This document shows, piece by piece, positions 13,201 through 26,000 of a stretch of DNA of 64,000 bases. The notes under the pieces were generated by a model. It did not search any database, was not told the origin of the DNA, and saw nothing but the letters and a program-made list of their open reading frames with translations. How positions within the stretch are numbered: position 1 is the stretch's first letter; each line of letters begins with the position of its first letter. The translations under genes and the position numbers were made by a program. The DNA is from Cardiocondyla obscurior (Eukaryota; Arthropoda; Insecta; Hymenoptera; Formicidae), in contig NC_091875.1 in NCBI RefSeq assembly GCF_019399895.1, positions 5,580,001-5,644,000 of the forward strand, read 5' to 3'.

Positions 13201-16200
13201 TCAAGCACGTATCACCCCCGCGGGAGCACACCGACAGTAATAATCGCGACGGCACGTTCTTCACGTGCGTGGCCTCAATCCGTTTTCTGAACTGGGATCA
13301 TCGACTGGTCGCATAATCGGCTCGATGAAACGGATCGAGTGAAGCAAAAGAATAAAAAAAAATTATTAAAAAAAAACCGTATCTCGGCGAGACGGGGAAA
13401 AAAGCGGGAGACGAAGAAAAAGGGGAGGTTTATCGTTTCACCTACGTTGGATATCGCTAGTTTAGCGTAAACGCGGGGGGGGATGCGATCGCACATGCGA
13501 ATACACGTGATCGACGGCTGCCAGACGGCGGAATTCGGCACGAGCATAATTAAGCGCGCGATGATCGACGTGGGACTGCCGATCCCGCGGAATGCCCGCG
13601 ATTCACCCGCCGACGCGGACACTTAGGCCAGCATCAAGGGTCAAGTGTCAAATCTCCGCTGATAGGACTAATGTGTCGAAGACAGTGTCGTCGGGCGGAG
13701 CACACAGCTGGAGTATGATCGGAGGATTTATACCGGAGATGAAACGTGAATAATCGCGCGCGAATGGGCGCATGGATGTTCGAAGAGACGAAAATACATC
13801 TTCCGCGGCTTAGGAGACATTATATGTACAATTGACTGCTGCTACTCCTGTATTTTCTAATGACGACGTGGGGTACAACAGCCTGCGTCACGAGACACGA
13901 AACTTACGAAAGTGGTACATGTTTCTTTTTTTATTTTTAATTTATTAATTTTTTTTTCATTGCACTTATGGCGTTTGCCTTCCGCCCTAAAAATATGACT
14001 TTAAATATTAATTTGAATATTTTTAACGAATTATATACGATTCATAAATTCATACAAGTTGTCTAATATAAATTTAGTTATCAGGAGTTTTGCGGAGAAA
14101 TTAAACTGCGCCGTTTGTACCAACAACGGCTCACGTATGTATTACCGTGTGTTCGGCGTGTCCGAAAAGCAATGTGGCTTATGTACGAGCCCGATAACAA
14201 ATGCGTTAAATACCTTTATTTTCAATTTTGTAGACTAAAATATATTATCGACAGGCTAAGAATCATAGTATTGCAACTACGGATGTTCGCAGTTGAAACA
14301 GTTGACGTGATTTTAAGCCAAATTACACAAACGTGTATAAATCAGACGTTGAAAAACATACGATCAGCATCAAAATTTCCATCTGATGTAACTCGATCGT
14401 CTCCCATCAAAACAGCTCAGCAGATCAATAACATTCGCGATAGAGGTGCTAACAATTGCAAAGACTAGCAGAATGTCGCTGACCGCTTGAAGGAAAAGTT
14501 TGTAAGCCTAACGGATCAATCACATGAAGTATACGTGCACATGAATAACGATAAGATAAAAAAAAAGGAGAAAAAAAATGGTATGACGCAAATTGAAGTC
14601 TAAAGTTAATTAAAATCTAGAATATACGCGATATTATGTAATCTTTGAAGAAAAAAAGGTATACTAAAAGCGTCAGTGTACGCGTGGACGTCTTTTCAGG
14701 AAGTTTTTTCAACTCCGTCGTAGGACGGAGAGGGTAGGAAGGTTCTGATCAGTGTCAGTCGACTTCAAATCGGTTTAATTTTTTTAGTAACATAATATCT
14801 GATGTAATAAAAAAAAATAAAATAATAATCGAGTAAGTAATTTTTGATTCTCTATTACAATTAAATAAAAAGCGGTAATTTAATCACGGGCTCATATCGA
14901 GGTTTAAGATCTTCAAGGTAAATGAAACGATAAATCCGTCAATCTCGGGATTTCGCGGCGACGAGTATCTGTAAATGCTCGGAAAATATCAAGAGGCTAG
15001 GCAGAGTAAGTTAGTTGCGGGAGGGTGAAACTTCGTGTACGTAATATGTAAATTTCGCTCTTGTAAATTGTGGAGACAATTTTCAGCGCTTCTGTCGCTG
15101 TCTTCGGAAATAGCCTAGCTAAACGCGATGTCGTGCAAAATTTGAATCAAGCCTTTTACTGCCACGGGGAAGATTTAAATTTTCATTTTAGTTCCCGAGA
15201 AGTCTCAATACGCGACGCTATCGACTTCCGCTTTGTGCGACGCCACCTACGATATTCATTCTGGAACGAAAACGAATTGTTTACGTGGCTGCTGGCTAAA
15301 TATAAATCTTCGTAAGCTTGGCCGCGTCGAATCTTGCATGATTCGAGTGCCATCTAACCTAAGGAGAAGAAGACCGTCATCGGTAAATCCAGACAGTGCT
15401 CGAATGATACATTGTATTATTTTGCAGTTTATTATTTGGCTTACGAATTTTTCAATTACTCATACGGGCGCGTGATTAAATTATTAAATTACCGTCCTTT
15501 GTCTAATCGTAATCGAGGAATAAATAACGAGAATCAAGCAGACGCGTTTCGTAGCACGTTATTAAAATTAATTAAATTAAAGATTTGAAGGGAATTAAAA
15601 ATTTTGATAATCCCTCGAGGAAGAAAGTTATCGCGATTGTGCGACTTGAAAGATTTAATTAATCAACCCGATAGAACGAAACTCAGCCGTTGAATGTTAT
15701 CAAGACATTTCCGGTGTAGGTGTATATACGTACGTCTGCGAGTAAATAGCGATGGAGCACCTAATGGAATTAATTAACGTATGTGGAGGACATCTTTTGA
15801 TCAGCCGTAGCGTATTGACATTCAACGAGAGAGACCACCGGGAATAATCAATTTTTATTAAAGATCGCAGATGCTTTTATTGGCGCAATAAAGACGGAAT
15901 TATGACGCTGTACGCATGCCGCACATTTCGTGATGTAACGTTGCCGGAACGGCGTTATCTATGAGTGACGAAGAGATTAGTACACTTCTGGAGTGATTAA
16001 ATTGTTCATCGTTTGCAACAGCGAGGGAAGTAAACGCAGGCAAACACTCTTCTTCGAGGAAGGTCTTATCTTGTCGTTACACCGTTGTTAAGCAAACAAC
16101 TCCCATGTAACAATCAAATACAAATACAAACAGCGACAAAGACTGCTCGTATTTTATTCGGCATCTACGAGCCTGCGGCACCAGCCAAGTAAAACAGAGA

Positions 16201-16527
16201 TCTAACATTTCGAAGTATTCTCTGAAATATCTAAAAGTACTTAGAAAGGTATGCATATTATTCTCCTTTACGGTCAACGAAACGATGGTCCACTTGCTAA
16301 AGAAAATTAAGAAAAAAAAAAAAAAATTTGTTTAATAACCGACGGAGGATTTTTCAAGAGGAATCGTGCGCGACGCGCGAAGTCGTTCCAATAATTTACG
16401 TTCATCGATCATCGATCTGTCCGCGTGGTAGAGCGCACGTGTGGCGGCCGCGCACGTGTGAATATTTACTGACGCATGCGCGACCGCCGTGTCGGCCGCG
16501 TCCGTGTGGGTTATGTGATGCGCGCGA
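10250..16527. other. Intergenic stretch, no confirmed gene
   Basis: About 6.3 kb between the GPCR start and the carbonic anhydrase promoter. Short open frames exist on both strands (for example 14115-14468 plus and 13275-13622 minus), but none has a recognisable domain or coherent splice sites. The untranslated first exon and promoter of the minus-strand GPCR should lie here, but I could not place them. It contains one copy of a dispersed 78 bp repeat at 14938-15015. Confidence 0.55.
14938..15015 (+). repeat. Dispersed 78 bp repeat, copy 1
   Basis: Aligns without gaps to 42937-43014 with 64 of 78 bases identical by hand count. Both copies share the block ATCAAGAGGCTA and end in a splice donor-like GAGTAAGTT. 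This copy carries an in-frame TAA relative to the open frame in the other copy. Flanks on both sides diverge. Origin is unknown; it could be an old transposon fragment or a duplicated exon. Confidence 0.6.
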
Positions 16528-16534
16528 TATAAAG
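16528..16534 (+). promoter_or_regulatory. TATA-like box for carbonic anhydrase gene
   Basis: TATAAAG sits within a very GC- and CpG-rich block, about 480 bases upstream of the carbonic anhydrase ATG. A start near 16558-16565 would give a leader of roughly 450 bases. That leader contains no ATG before the chosen start codon, which fits a real 5' UTR. The initiator is not distinct. Confidence 0.4.
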
Positions 16535-17010
16535 CGGCGCGGAGGCGCCGGCCGGTATTGCTGTCGTCGGACGCGTAAGCCTGTCGGTCGCTTTTCCCGA
16601 TCGCGGAGACCGCGAAAAAGGAAAAAGAAAAACGGAGGAGAGGAACTCGACAGGCGAGTAGAAAGCGTACGGTGCTCGGGAGGAAACGCGCCGAGGAGCC
16701 TCCTCGCGCTTCGAGTTCGAGTTTCCGCGAGGTCCGCGCGTGAATTTCGCGAGGCCGCGAAGAAATCCGCGTGTCGCGTCGGCCTTTCTTTCTCTTCCAC
16801 GAAATCGTCCAGAGATTTTAGAGCATTGCCATTGAGATTCCGACGCTTCCCCGACGCCCCGGCGACCCCGGGACGCGTGTGCTTGTGCGGCCGATCGACG
16901 CGAGACGACGCGCGAGCGCTCAGGACGAGCGGGTGCGAATTCTGCTGGGGCCTCAATTTCGCGACTCTAAACTCTCCATCGACTCTCAAAGACACATACC
17001 GGACGAGGAA

Positions 17011-20000
17011 ATGGGCTCGAAGGACGAATGGGACTACTTCCGGAACGGTATGAAAAGAAAAATCAAATTAAATATTGTAGATTTAATTGCGCGAGATTTA
17101 CTTGTTTCGTTAAAAAAAAAAAAAAAAAAAATTCTAATTCGGGAGAGATTGCGGTCGCGTGTAACATCGGCAATTCTCTCGTGAATCGCACGCGACCGTT
17201 TCCCTCGCGCCTTACTTCCGATAAGCGCGCGGCGAATTTATTGATTGACCACTTTGTCAATCGTCGTGCATCCAATATGCATATAACCGAGATATTTCTG
17301 TGCTTAACATTACAATCGTGGCCGGCTGGCGAGCCGTCGGCCCGGTATCTCGTTGGCAGATTAACCACGCCGAGCGAACGCGATAATTCCTATCGCGTCA
17401 GTTAATTAAATCACATTGCCAATGCCGGTGTTCATCGTGAAGCAAAATATCCTCTTTGTTTTTCTACGAAACGGTAACTACAAAAAAAAAAATTAAATTA
17501 AATTAAATTAAAAAATAAAAAGAAAAAGAAAAAAAAAAGCGAGAACGCTTCAAGTACAACGACGAGCGCAACTGATTAAAGTCTCTTGGTCTTCAACTCG
17601 TATACTTGAGCTTCACAAAAATTCTCTCACTTTCCTTTGCGGTAATAAAAATACCCTCTGCGCTCCTTCTGTCTCTTTCTCTCTCTTCCTCGATCTAGCA
17701 GTAAAAAGTTAGACGATGGGACCCATCAGTTTTTTCATTTCGTCGCGAGGTCACATATATATATATTTTTTTTTTTTTTAATTGTACGAAATATATAGAA
17801 AAAGAAAGGAGTAATAACGGAAAGGATCGACGTCACGTGTAAGTCACCTTTCCATTTTTTTCCTTCAAGACGAAGGTAAAACAAGTTTTATTTTTCAAAT
17901 TGAAACCCCGGGAAAAAACTTAGCGCGGAACAACCGTTCGGGTTTCTTTTTTTTTCCCCCCTCGTAGGATTATCGATCCCTACGGGCCACCTCAATTCTT
18001 CAACTAATCAATAAATAGTATCTTATTAAAAATCTTTCGCTGCAAAACATTTTCACGCGACAAGCCTCGTTCGCGGTTGCTGCCGACTTTTCACGTGGTC
18101 CGTCGCCAGCCTCGAAACGATTTTTATTAACTTTAATCCCGATTTAGCCTACTTCCAATTTCTCCCTTTTTTTTTTTAGAACTGCAAGGAGATAAAGCGT
18201 AAATTAAGCCGACCGCAAAATTAATTAATGGACATGAACGCAGTCTGTTCGATTTCAATTAACGCGTCTCATCGGCGTCAAAACGCGGCCGCGTGTTAGT
18301 TGCCTCGCATGCAAGCCCGCGTGTCAAAGTTCGCGGAGCGAAGAGCCCTGTCGAAGGCTCGTTCCGTTTTATCCGTTCTCCCCTCCGTTCCCTCCCCCGT
18401 TTCCGTTGGTTCGATTCCCGTCTCGGTTTCCGGATGGCACCGCAGGCTCACTGACCCGGGGCCGTTGTCTTCTCGCACGAAATGCAGGGCGAACGGGCCG
18501 TGCCAAGCGACCAGGGGACGCGGGCGAAGGGAGAGACGCGCTTCTTTCCTCGCGGACTCGGCGAGGGGCACGAGGTCTGCGTTCCGCGGGGTAAATGAAA
18601 ATCAATAGTTTTCTCTTCCATGGTGCCGTTAGGCCGATGCACCTGTGTTCCCGCGCCGGCCGGGGCGGTACACACACGTTGGCCGAGCGCGGGGCACACG
18701 GACGGGCACGCATACGACCGCCGGAGGGGGTCGCAGACCCAGTTTTACCCGCTTCCGCCACCGGGGCTGCCGTGCATGCCTCCGAGCGCCCTTAATCCCG
18801 AGTCAATTTGTCAGCGCTATCTTTCGACCGATTGGCGGGACGGCCGGGGCGATTTTGCAATCCGCGCGCGAAGCCCGCGAGTACCGCGGATCGGCCGGCA
18901 AAGACGAGAAGGTGTCGAGATCATCCCCCGGGAGAGCCCACGACCGAGTCCCGGCGGTTGTTCAAACGCGCGGCCGCGGCCTTTGAGATTGATCGATGCA
19001 TTCAGCCCGTCATCAATTATTTGGTCGGCGTAATTGCGGCCCGCCACCGGCGTAACCGCGCGGGATCGCGTTTTCCGAGCGGATTTATCTTGGCGCGTGA
19101 CCAACGGGGGGAATCGTGCAATTTCGAACGTGGGACGGCCGGTCGCCACCGCGCTAGGAACAAACACCCTTGACTCCAATTCCCGTTCCCGGCACCATCG
19201 GGAGTGCTCGCGGTCCATCGAAAACGAAATCACCCGCAAATTAATTAGAATTTCGAGGTAATCGAGGCTGGGCCGCTTTACCGACGATTAATGAGAACTG
19301 TACAGGGTCCCCGATTTGTGTATTCATACATTTATATTTGTACGCTATATCGCTATCGCGGGGCGCTTCTTATCGATTTAGGCTGTCGCCGGTGAAATGC
19401 GATTTCAATCGAGTTCCATCCGGGACAAAAATAAAAAGTGCTCTCATTGCCGCGTTAACGCTAGGAAGGAGGAAAAAAAAAAGAAAAGAAAAAGAAGGGA
19501 GGAGAGATTCTATTTTTCTTCGATTAACGTCAGGTCTAGAACACCTACGAGCGCGTGGTCTGGAATTTTTATAGAGTTCTTACGGTCCTATTTTATCTAC
19601 TAGGCCCTCGCCCACGGGAACCGTTCCCCGGCGTTCCGTGAAAAAGGTCTCGCCGCTTACAGATGCCAGGAGAACGATGATATTTCACGAACGCGCGTCG
19701 CGTGCAAACGCGAAGTTGCGAAACCGCGTGCTTTCCTCGCGCAACATCGCGTCGGGCGTGTAAGAATATCGGCGAGGAAGAAAGCCCGCAATCAGCCCGT
19801 AATCAGCCTATAATTGGAGAACTGCCGGAGAGATCTCGCGCGCTCCGAACGATCTTAGTTCGCGAGGATTCGCTGCAAATTGTCCGCCGACTTGACGGAC
19901 CGTCGTTCCATGTGCGCGCCTATTATGCACTCGCTTGTGAAAACCTACGCGCGACGACTTATTTGCGCGCCGCACTCGCTAATGGAAACGTCGTCCCGTG

Positions 20001-23000
20001 GCCCCACTGTCCCTAATGATTAAATGCCCCGCATATTTTAAAGTTGATATCCGCTCACGCGAATAGCAACGGAATTACCGCGCAGAAGGAAGATCGGCCG
20101 CGCATTGTAGCCTTTTGATCCGCGACTCGTGAATATTGAATAGAATTTTTTTGCCATATATGAGGTAATGCCGCACAGCGCGTGTATCAGGGATATAAAT
20201 AAAACGTAACGGGACGTGAGATTTCACGGCGGAGATATCTAAATATCGCACGTGCTGCGGAGAGATAGATCGCGGCGATGCTTCGTTCTCAAATGACTGT
20301 TTTTTTTCTCTTTTTGTTTTGTTTTTTTAATGTAACGTTGTATCAGGCCTTTGATAATGACTGCGGATAAACGGAATCACAGCGGTATTAATGCGCAGGT
20401 GGAAAACGTTCGTGTTCGCGAGAGAAGTGCGTTGGTATTCTTCGTGCGCGGCGCAAGGGGAACTGCCGTACCGGAATGAAGAGAAATATCCGCTAAGCGC
20501 ATTCACCGTTTTCCGCATTCGGCCTTACATTATTTCCCGAGATTCGTTGAATCACCGCGTCGCAAGGTTGAACGAACCAAGCGTCGTTTTCTCTCTCGCT
20601 ATCTACTCTCGACGGCGGCTCGAATCGTCACGTTGATTTAAGATAAATCAGCGGTATCGACGCCACAATCTTTCGAACTAATAATATTTTCACGGCCCTG
20701 TAATTTTCCGTAATTTCTACCGCTAATTAGTCATTATAATTAAGCTCGTTCCAACGACCGACGAGCCCACGCTAGTCTCGGCTTTAATAACGGGAATTAC
20801 CTATCCGTGTGAGGTGTAAAGTTCAGAAGTATCGGAGCAGCGGAGAAATTAGTCAAAGTCGGAACGATTTCGACGAAACGACGCGAAGAAAATCGCTCGC
20901 GCTGGCGACTCGCGTGCATCTCAATGTACAGGCCATTATCTAGGACGTATATTACTATCGCGTAACTGATAAAAGACACCGCGGGCCGTTTAATTATCTT
21001 TGATTTATGTATCTCTCCATTCAACGTTCCCGCGTTTGTGCGATTCCGCGCTGGGCACACCGCGCTTCACCTCGCGTTATCTTTTCGGCGTGCGTCGTGA
21101 GCTTGCGTGCCGTTATCGCCTATTTGATTCGAAAGCGGGATAAACGGCCGCCTTGTCACCGCCGCGGATGCTATCCTTCAATGTAAATTCACGTGACGCC
21201 GATTTCAATGCCGCGGACGGATTTCTTACGCTCTTACGCCACGCGAATGACTAACTCGCTTTACTCCGCGAAGCCGCGGGGCGATTTCAATTTTGCAGAC
21301 GATTGTGCGAACGTCCTACAGATTCGAGCCGCGCGCGGACTGCATTCAGGATCAGGTATTACCGCGACAGAGTCATTTGCAATAATTTCTCGGCGCTGCC
21401 TCTTCTGCAGGTTTCCAATTTTACTTTGTTTAGAGTCAGCCTTTCATTAGCTTCCAAATGAAAGTCTAGGTACGGCGCGGACTCGAATTACACGCGGTAC
21501 GACGGAGCGAAAATTGTAACGATGAATTTTCTTTCGTGAGATTAATTACGCTTCGATAGACGATCGATCGACCGCGGCTTCGATCCGACTGAAGCGCGAA
21601 TTAACTTCTTTTTTTTTGTATTAATTTTTATATTAATTATTTATAATTGAACGCGTAATTAGTTTACAATTTCCACGAAAATCGGCATTCTTCGAGTTGA
21701 GAATCTTTCATCATTTTCGTGCTAATTAATGGAGCTTGTTTAATTCGTGTATATTTTCTGATGTTTTTTTTTTTCTTTTTTGTTTTGTCGATCTTTCGCG
21801 TGTTAGAACGACAAGTTCGACATCGAATTGCAAAGCAAATAACGGCGGGATCACGTGCCCCGATAAAGAAAGATTAATGCGTCGACACGTGACGTATGTA
21901 TGTGGTCAGATAAGGCGAGAGATTATTAATAATATGCTTGATCAGCTTTCGCGCGCCGTCGAAACTGATCCGTTCGATTTGACACGGTTTTTTAATTAGC
22001 ATTTTTGTTAACTTGCCGCATAATAAATTACGCGCAGACTCAACGTGGCCTTCGCGGATTATCTACGATTCAGTTATCGCTTTGCCAATAATAAGCATAT
22101 ATTACCGTATTTGCAAACGTTATTCGCACCGCGCGTCAGGGTGTGTTAAATAGAAAGAGCAAATCTCGCGGTGGCTGGTCCTCGCGAACCGAGTCGCGAA
22201 CTTGAATCATTATCAGCACGTGACGTGCGGCGTGATAAAGAGTTCGTTTCGCGCTTGACATGCGAGCTTTTTTCGTTCGCTCGAGCTTGAGCTCGTATCA
22301 CCGAATCGGCATCTCGTTATCGCAGCGTTCTTATCGTAAAACTAAGATCGCGGAGGTAAGCGAGTAATCATTTCCGTCAATTCCTGTTGGCAAATATAAC
22401 GAGATCCCGATCTACGTTTTTTATTTTCATATAGATTAATGAAGTTCCAAATTTATATTTATAGCTCGAGACTTATTTTGTTTCTAATTTATACGCGTAT
22501 GTCGCAGGACCCAGCACGTGGGTGACCAAGTTCCCTATGGCGGCCGGCTCGAGGCAGAGCCCGGTAAACATCGAGACCAAGCGGGTGGAATCCGATCACG
22601 AGGCTCTCAGCAGCAAGCCTCTGCGCTGGAAATATCCCGCCACGGCATCTCGAAAACTTGTTAATCCCGGCTACTGTTGGCGAATTGACACCGACGGCGA
22701 CGGCACGTGTGAGTGTGAATACGAATAAAAGTTTCTATGCGATCTATTTTCTTTTTTATTTAAAAAAAGAAAAGAAAAAAAAAAGTTTGCAGCTTGGACA
22801 AATTGTATGACAATGATAATCGTATGAATCGAAAGTTGATGCACCTTTCGCATAAACGTACAAGCGAATAGAACTCTCCAAGAGGAGAAATCTTGCGGCT
22901 GCGATTGCGATCGAAACGTCAAATTGCAGATCGTCGCGGGCGCTAAGCGAGAAAATCGGCGGCTAACGCGTTTCATCCAGCGTCGAGAGCAATCCGACGT

Positions 23001-26000
23001 AATTTTAGACGATTGTGCTCGCGATTTATTCGACCTCGCATACATTTCGAGCTCGCTCCCGTAAAAGTGAACGTTGCCAGCGGAGCTGAACGCGATTAGA
23101 CGTGCGTAGCACCCGCCGCTTTTGCAGCGAACTGTATAAACGGAGCTCTCCACGCGGGGCACGAATCGGTTACGTAACGCTTTTTATTAATTTCGTGCAT
23201 CATGCACACCTTACGTAAAGCAGCAAACGCGATGCGATTTGTTTTGTCACGGTCTTATGTATTTCCGAGATTACATGCGAGAGAGAAACGGCGATCGCGA
23301 GGGAATTTCCGCCACGTACGTGTCGAAGGTTTCGCCGGCGGCTTCGTGCCACTTAGGGCCTTTACCTTCGTACCGGAGTTCGCCCGCGGCGTACTGCGAA
23401 ACGAGGACGACCGTGCCGTGGCGTATTATGTGTATTCATATGTGGCACGAAGCGGAGCGGCGCGCTCCACTCCGCGATATGTGACGCGAAACAATAGATA
23501 GACCATCGCGATAATAAAGTCGCGACGTCACTTCAACAAGAGAAGATCGAAGCCTTTGGAGAAATTTCAACGTACGGAAGTATTCGACGTTAGCCAAATT
23601 GCGTATTCGCCGAGGAGGAACTAGTACGACCGACCGAAGCACGGGGGGAAAGGGCTAGACCATTTTGAGGCGACGTAATTTTTATTATTTCTTCCGTGGA
23701 ACTTTATTTTCGCGGCGCGAATAGCTCGCGAGCATTTCCATCGACTCCATTCGCGACGAGCAACTGCAGCCCCTACGGAAAATTCCGCGGGGGCGCAAAC
23801 TTGGCGCGGCGAAAATTTCCCGCGATAATTTATCGCGCCCGAAAAAAGATTGCGGCGAGACGCAAAATAATAAATGAGTCACGCTCGGTGCAAATGCGAC
23901 GATCCTCTCTCGTTGTAGCCCCGTTCACGTAGTTTGGCTAATCAAGCGTATCCTGTAATAAAACGGGCCCGTCATCGGCAACGTTCGTTCGTGACGCCCG
24001 AGAGAATTTCACGTGGGCTCTTTAGACGTTTGCCGTTCATTTGCATCTTATCGGACCGTCTGACGTAATGTCTCGATTTGTCCCGGCAGTTTTGAGCGGC
24101 GGGCCGCTGATGGACGACGTCTACAAGCTGGAGCAGTACCACTGCCACTGGGGATGCAGCGATTCCAGAGGATCCGAGCACACGGTCGACGGGCAAGCCT
24201 TCGCCGGAGAGGTACCGAATTTAATTATCAACGAAACACAATCGTCTACCCCGAAAGTAAAATCGTCGCCTGTAAGCTGCATCGCAACGGCGCGGCAAAT
24301 GAGCAGGCGCGATTATTGCATTTCATAGTCGACGTGGCCCATTCAGCGATCCAGTCACATCGAGAGTATGATTCACTTCGTTCGCGATCATCCGCAAAGC
24401 CTGCAGCAACGTCGGCCTTGTCCAAGAGCCGCAATCGCGCGATTTATTAGTCCCGATCGTTTTGCAGATGATAAACCGAGACTCCAGGTGTGGTTATTAA
24501 TCGTTTACGAACACAGACGGAGACGGGACATTCTTGCAGATGTGCTCAATTAAAAAAGAAAATGTATAAAGTATTCCAAACGCAGCGCAGAAGCCGCCAA
24601 TTGCGGACAGACGTATTAATAATGCAATTACGCAGGCGTCTCGATTGCGTTGTAAATAATGCGCCATTAGCGTCGCATTGACGGAATGCCAAATGACGTG
24701 TCAAAGGTTTTTTTATGCTCCGACAGCTGTGCATCCGTCCGCGAAGCCGGCCGCGTATCATTTCGCGAAGGAGGAAAAATAGCGGACGCGCGCGGAAATG
24801 ATAATGGGCATTATCGTCGAAGCTGCAGCTCGCGTGTGCGAATAATAGCCGATTTGCGTAACGTAGATGTGGGCTGGATAACAAAGAAATTCCTGAAGGC
24901 GAACAAATACTCGCTCGTGAATTGCGAGCCAGCAATTAATCCAACAACCGCCAACAAAAAAAAGGAAGAAAAAAAAAAAGGAAAAAAAAATTACGCGTTT
25001 CCTAAACTTGTTTCCTGACGCGAAGATAAACGGCGCCCATCGTGAGAATCATCTCGGAAGCCCGACGCTTCCCTCGCCTGCATATTTCGCCAGTGCATAA
25101 CTTGTTTGCTCGATCTCAAATCGTTCCTGATTACATAATCGATCGCGCGTGGTCTTTGATCTATTATAAACAGTTGATTTCAACTTGACCTGTCGGCCCG
25201 GGGAAACATCGATAACTCCTTAGTGTCGCGACGGAAAAACTTCATCCGCGCGATAGGTACCGCGCGCCTGTAATAATAATAATGACGCGAATAAACAACG
25301 ATTGAGAAAAACAAGTTTAAAATTACATACGATTCGCCGTTCGCGTACGTGATCGCTCGCGTTGAATTCAGACGAGCACCCGAGTCTTTTTCACGACCAC
25401 GCTTTCTCTTGGCGGCGCTGTTTAATCCGCGTCTTTGCGATCGCCCGATCCCGATGTTAATTAGACGGCCTGAGCCTCGAGCGCATTAGCGAGTCAATTA
25501 GGCGACGGCGGTGACTTGCATTCGTAATTCCGTGCACGCCTTATTTTCCTCGCGACGCGCTTCTTTCCGCGTTGCGAGGCTTCGCCTCGCCGCAAAGCTC
25601 GCCGGCGGTATGATACGTGCGGGCGTAGCGCGATCTGGGAAACCGGGTCGATCGGGCGCGCGGATATCCGCGAGATTTCAGAGAGAGCGTCCAGTTACCG
25701 CGCTGATTGCATAATCTATCTAACGACCGCCCGTCAAAGTCAATTATCATTTATCGACGAAGTTCCCTCGCGATCCCGGTGACGTAAATCGCGGTCAAGA
25801 GGAATATTAATAGTTGAGATCTATGCCGAGATAATCGAAAACGGGACAAGAAGCCGTCGATGATCGCCGGATCTCATCGACGGCGGATACTCGCGAATTG
25901 TTTATTCTTAATTGCACATTTGCGGATTAAACGCTCGCTCGGCCGTTCCGCTTCTCTCCCGCGATCAATCATTATTAGACTTTATTAGGCCTGATGCGCG

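Noticed and set aside
14115..14468. 117-codon plus-strand frame in the GPCR-CA spacer
   Set aside because: No domain, no clear splice sites and no promoter; similar lengths occur by chance nearby.
16402..16995. 197-codon minus-strand frame opposite the carbonic anhydrase leader
   Set aside because: Long frames are expected by chance in CpG-rich DNA; it mirrors the 5' UTR and has no recognisable motif.
18402..18420. GGTTCGATTCC resembling a tRNA B box
   Set aside because: The flanking bases cannot form the T-arm stem, and no A box or acceptor stem is present.
18296..19261. Many overlapping open frames on both strands in carbonic anhydrase intron 1
   Set aside because: Several frames are open at once, which points to low stop-codon density in GC-rich DNA rather than to a nested gene.
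24154..24935. Overlapping frames flanking carbonic anhydrase exon 3
   Set aside because: They are out-of-frame shadows of the real exon or chance frames in its introns.
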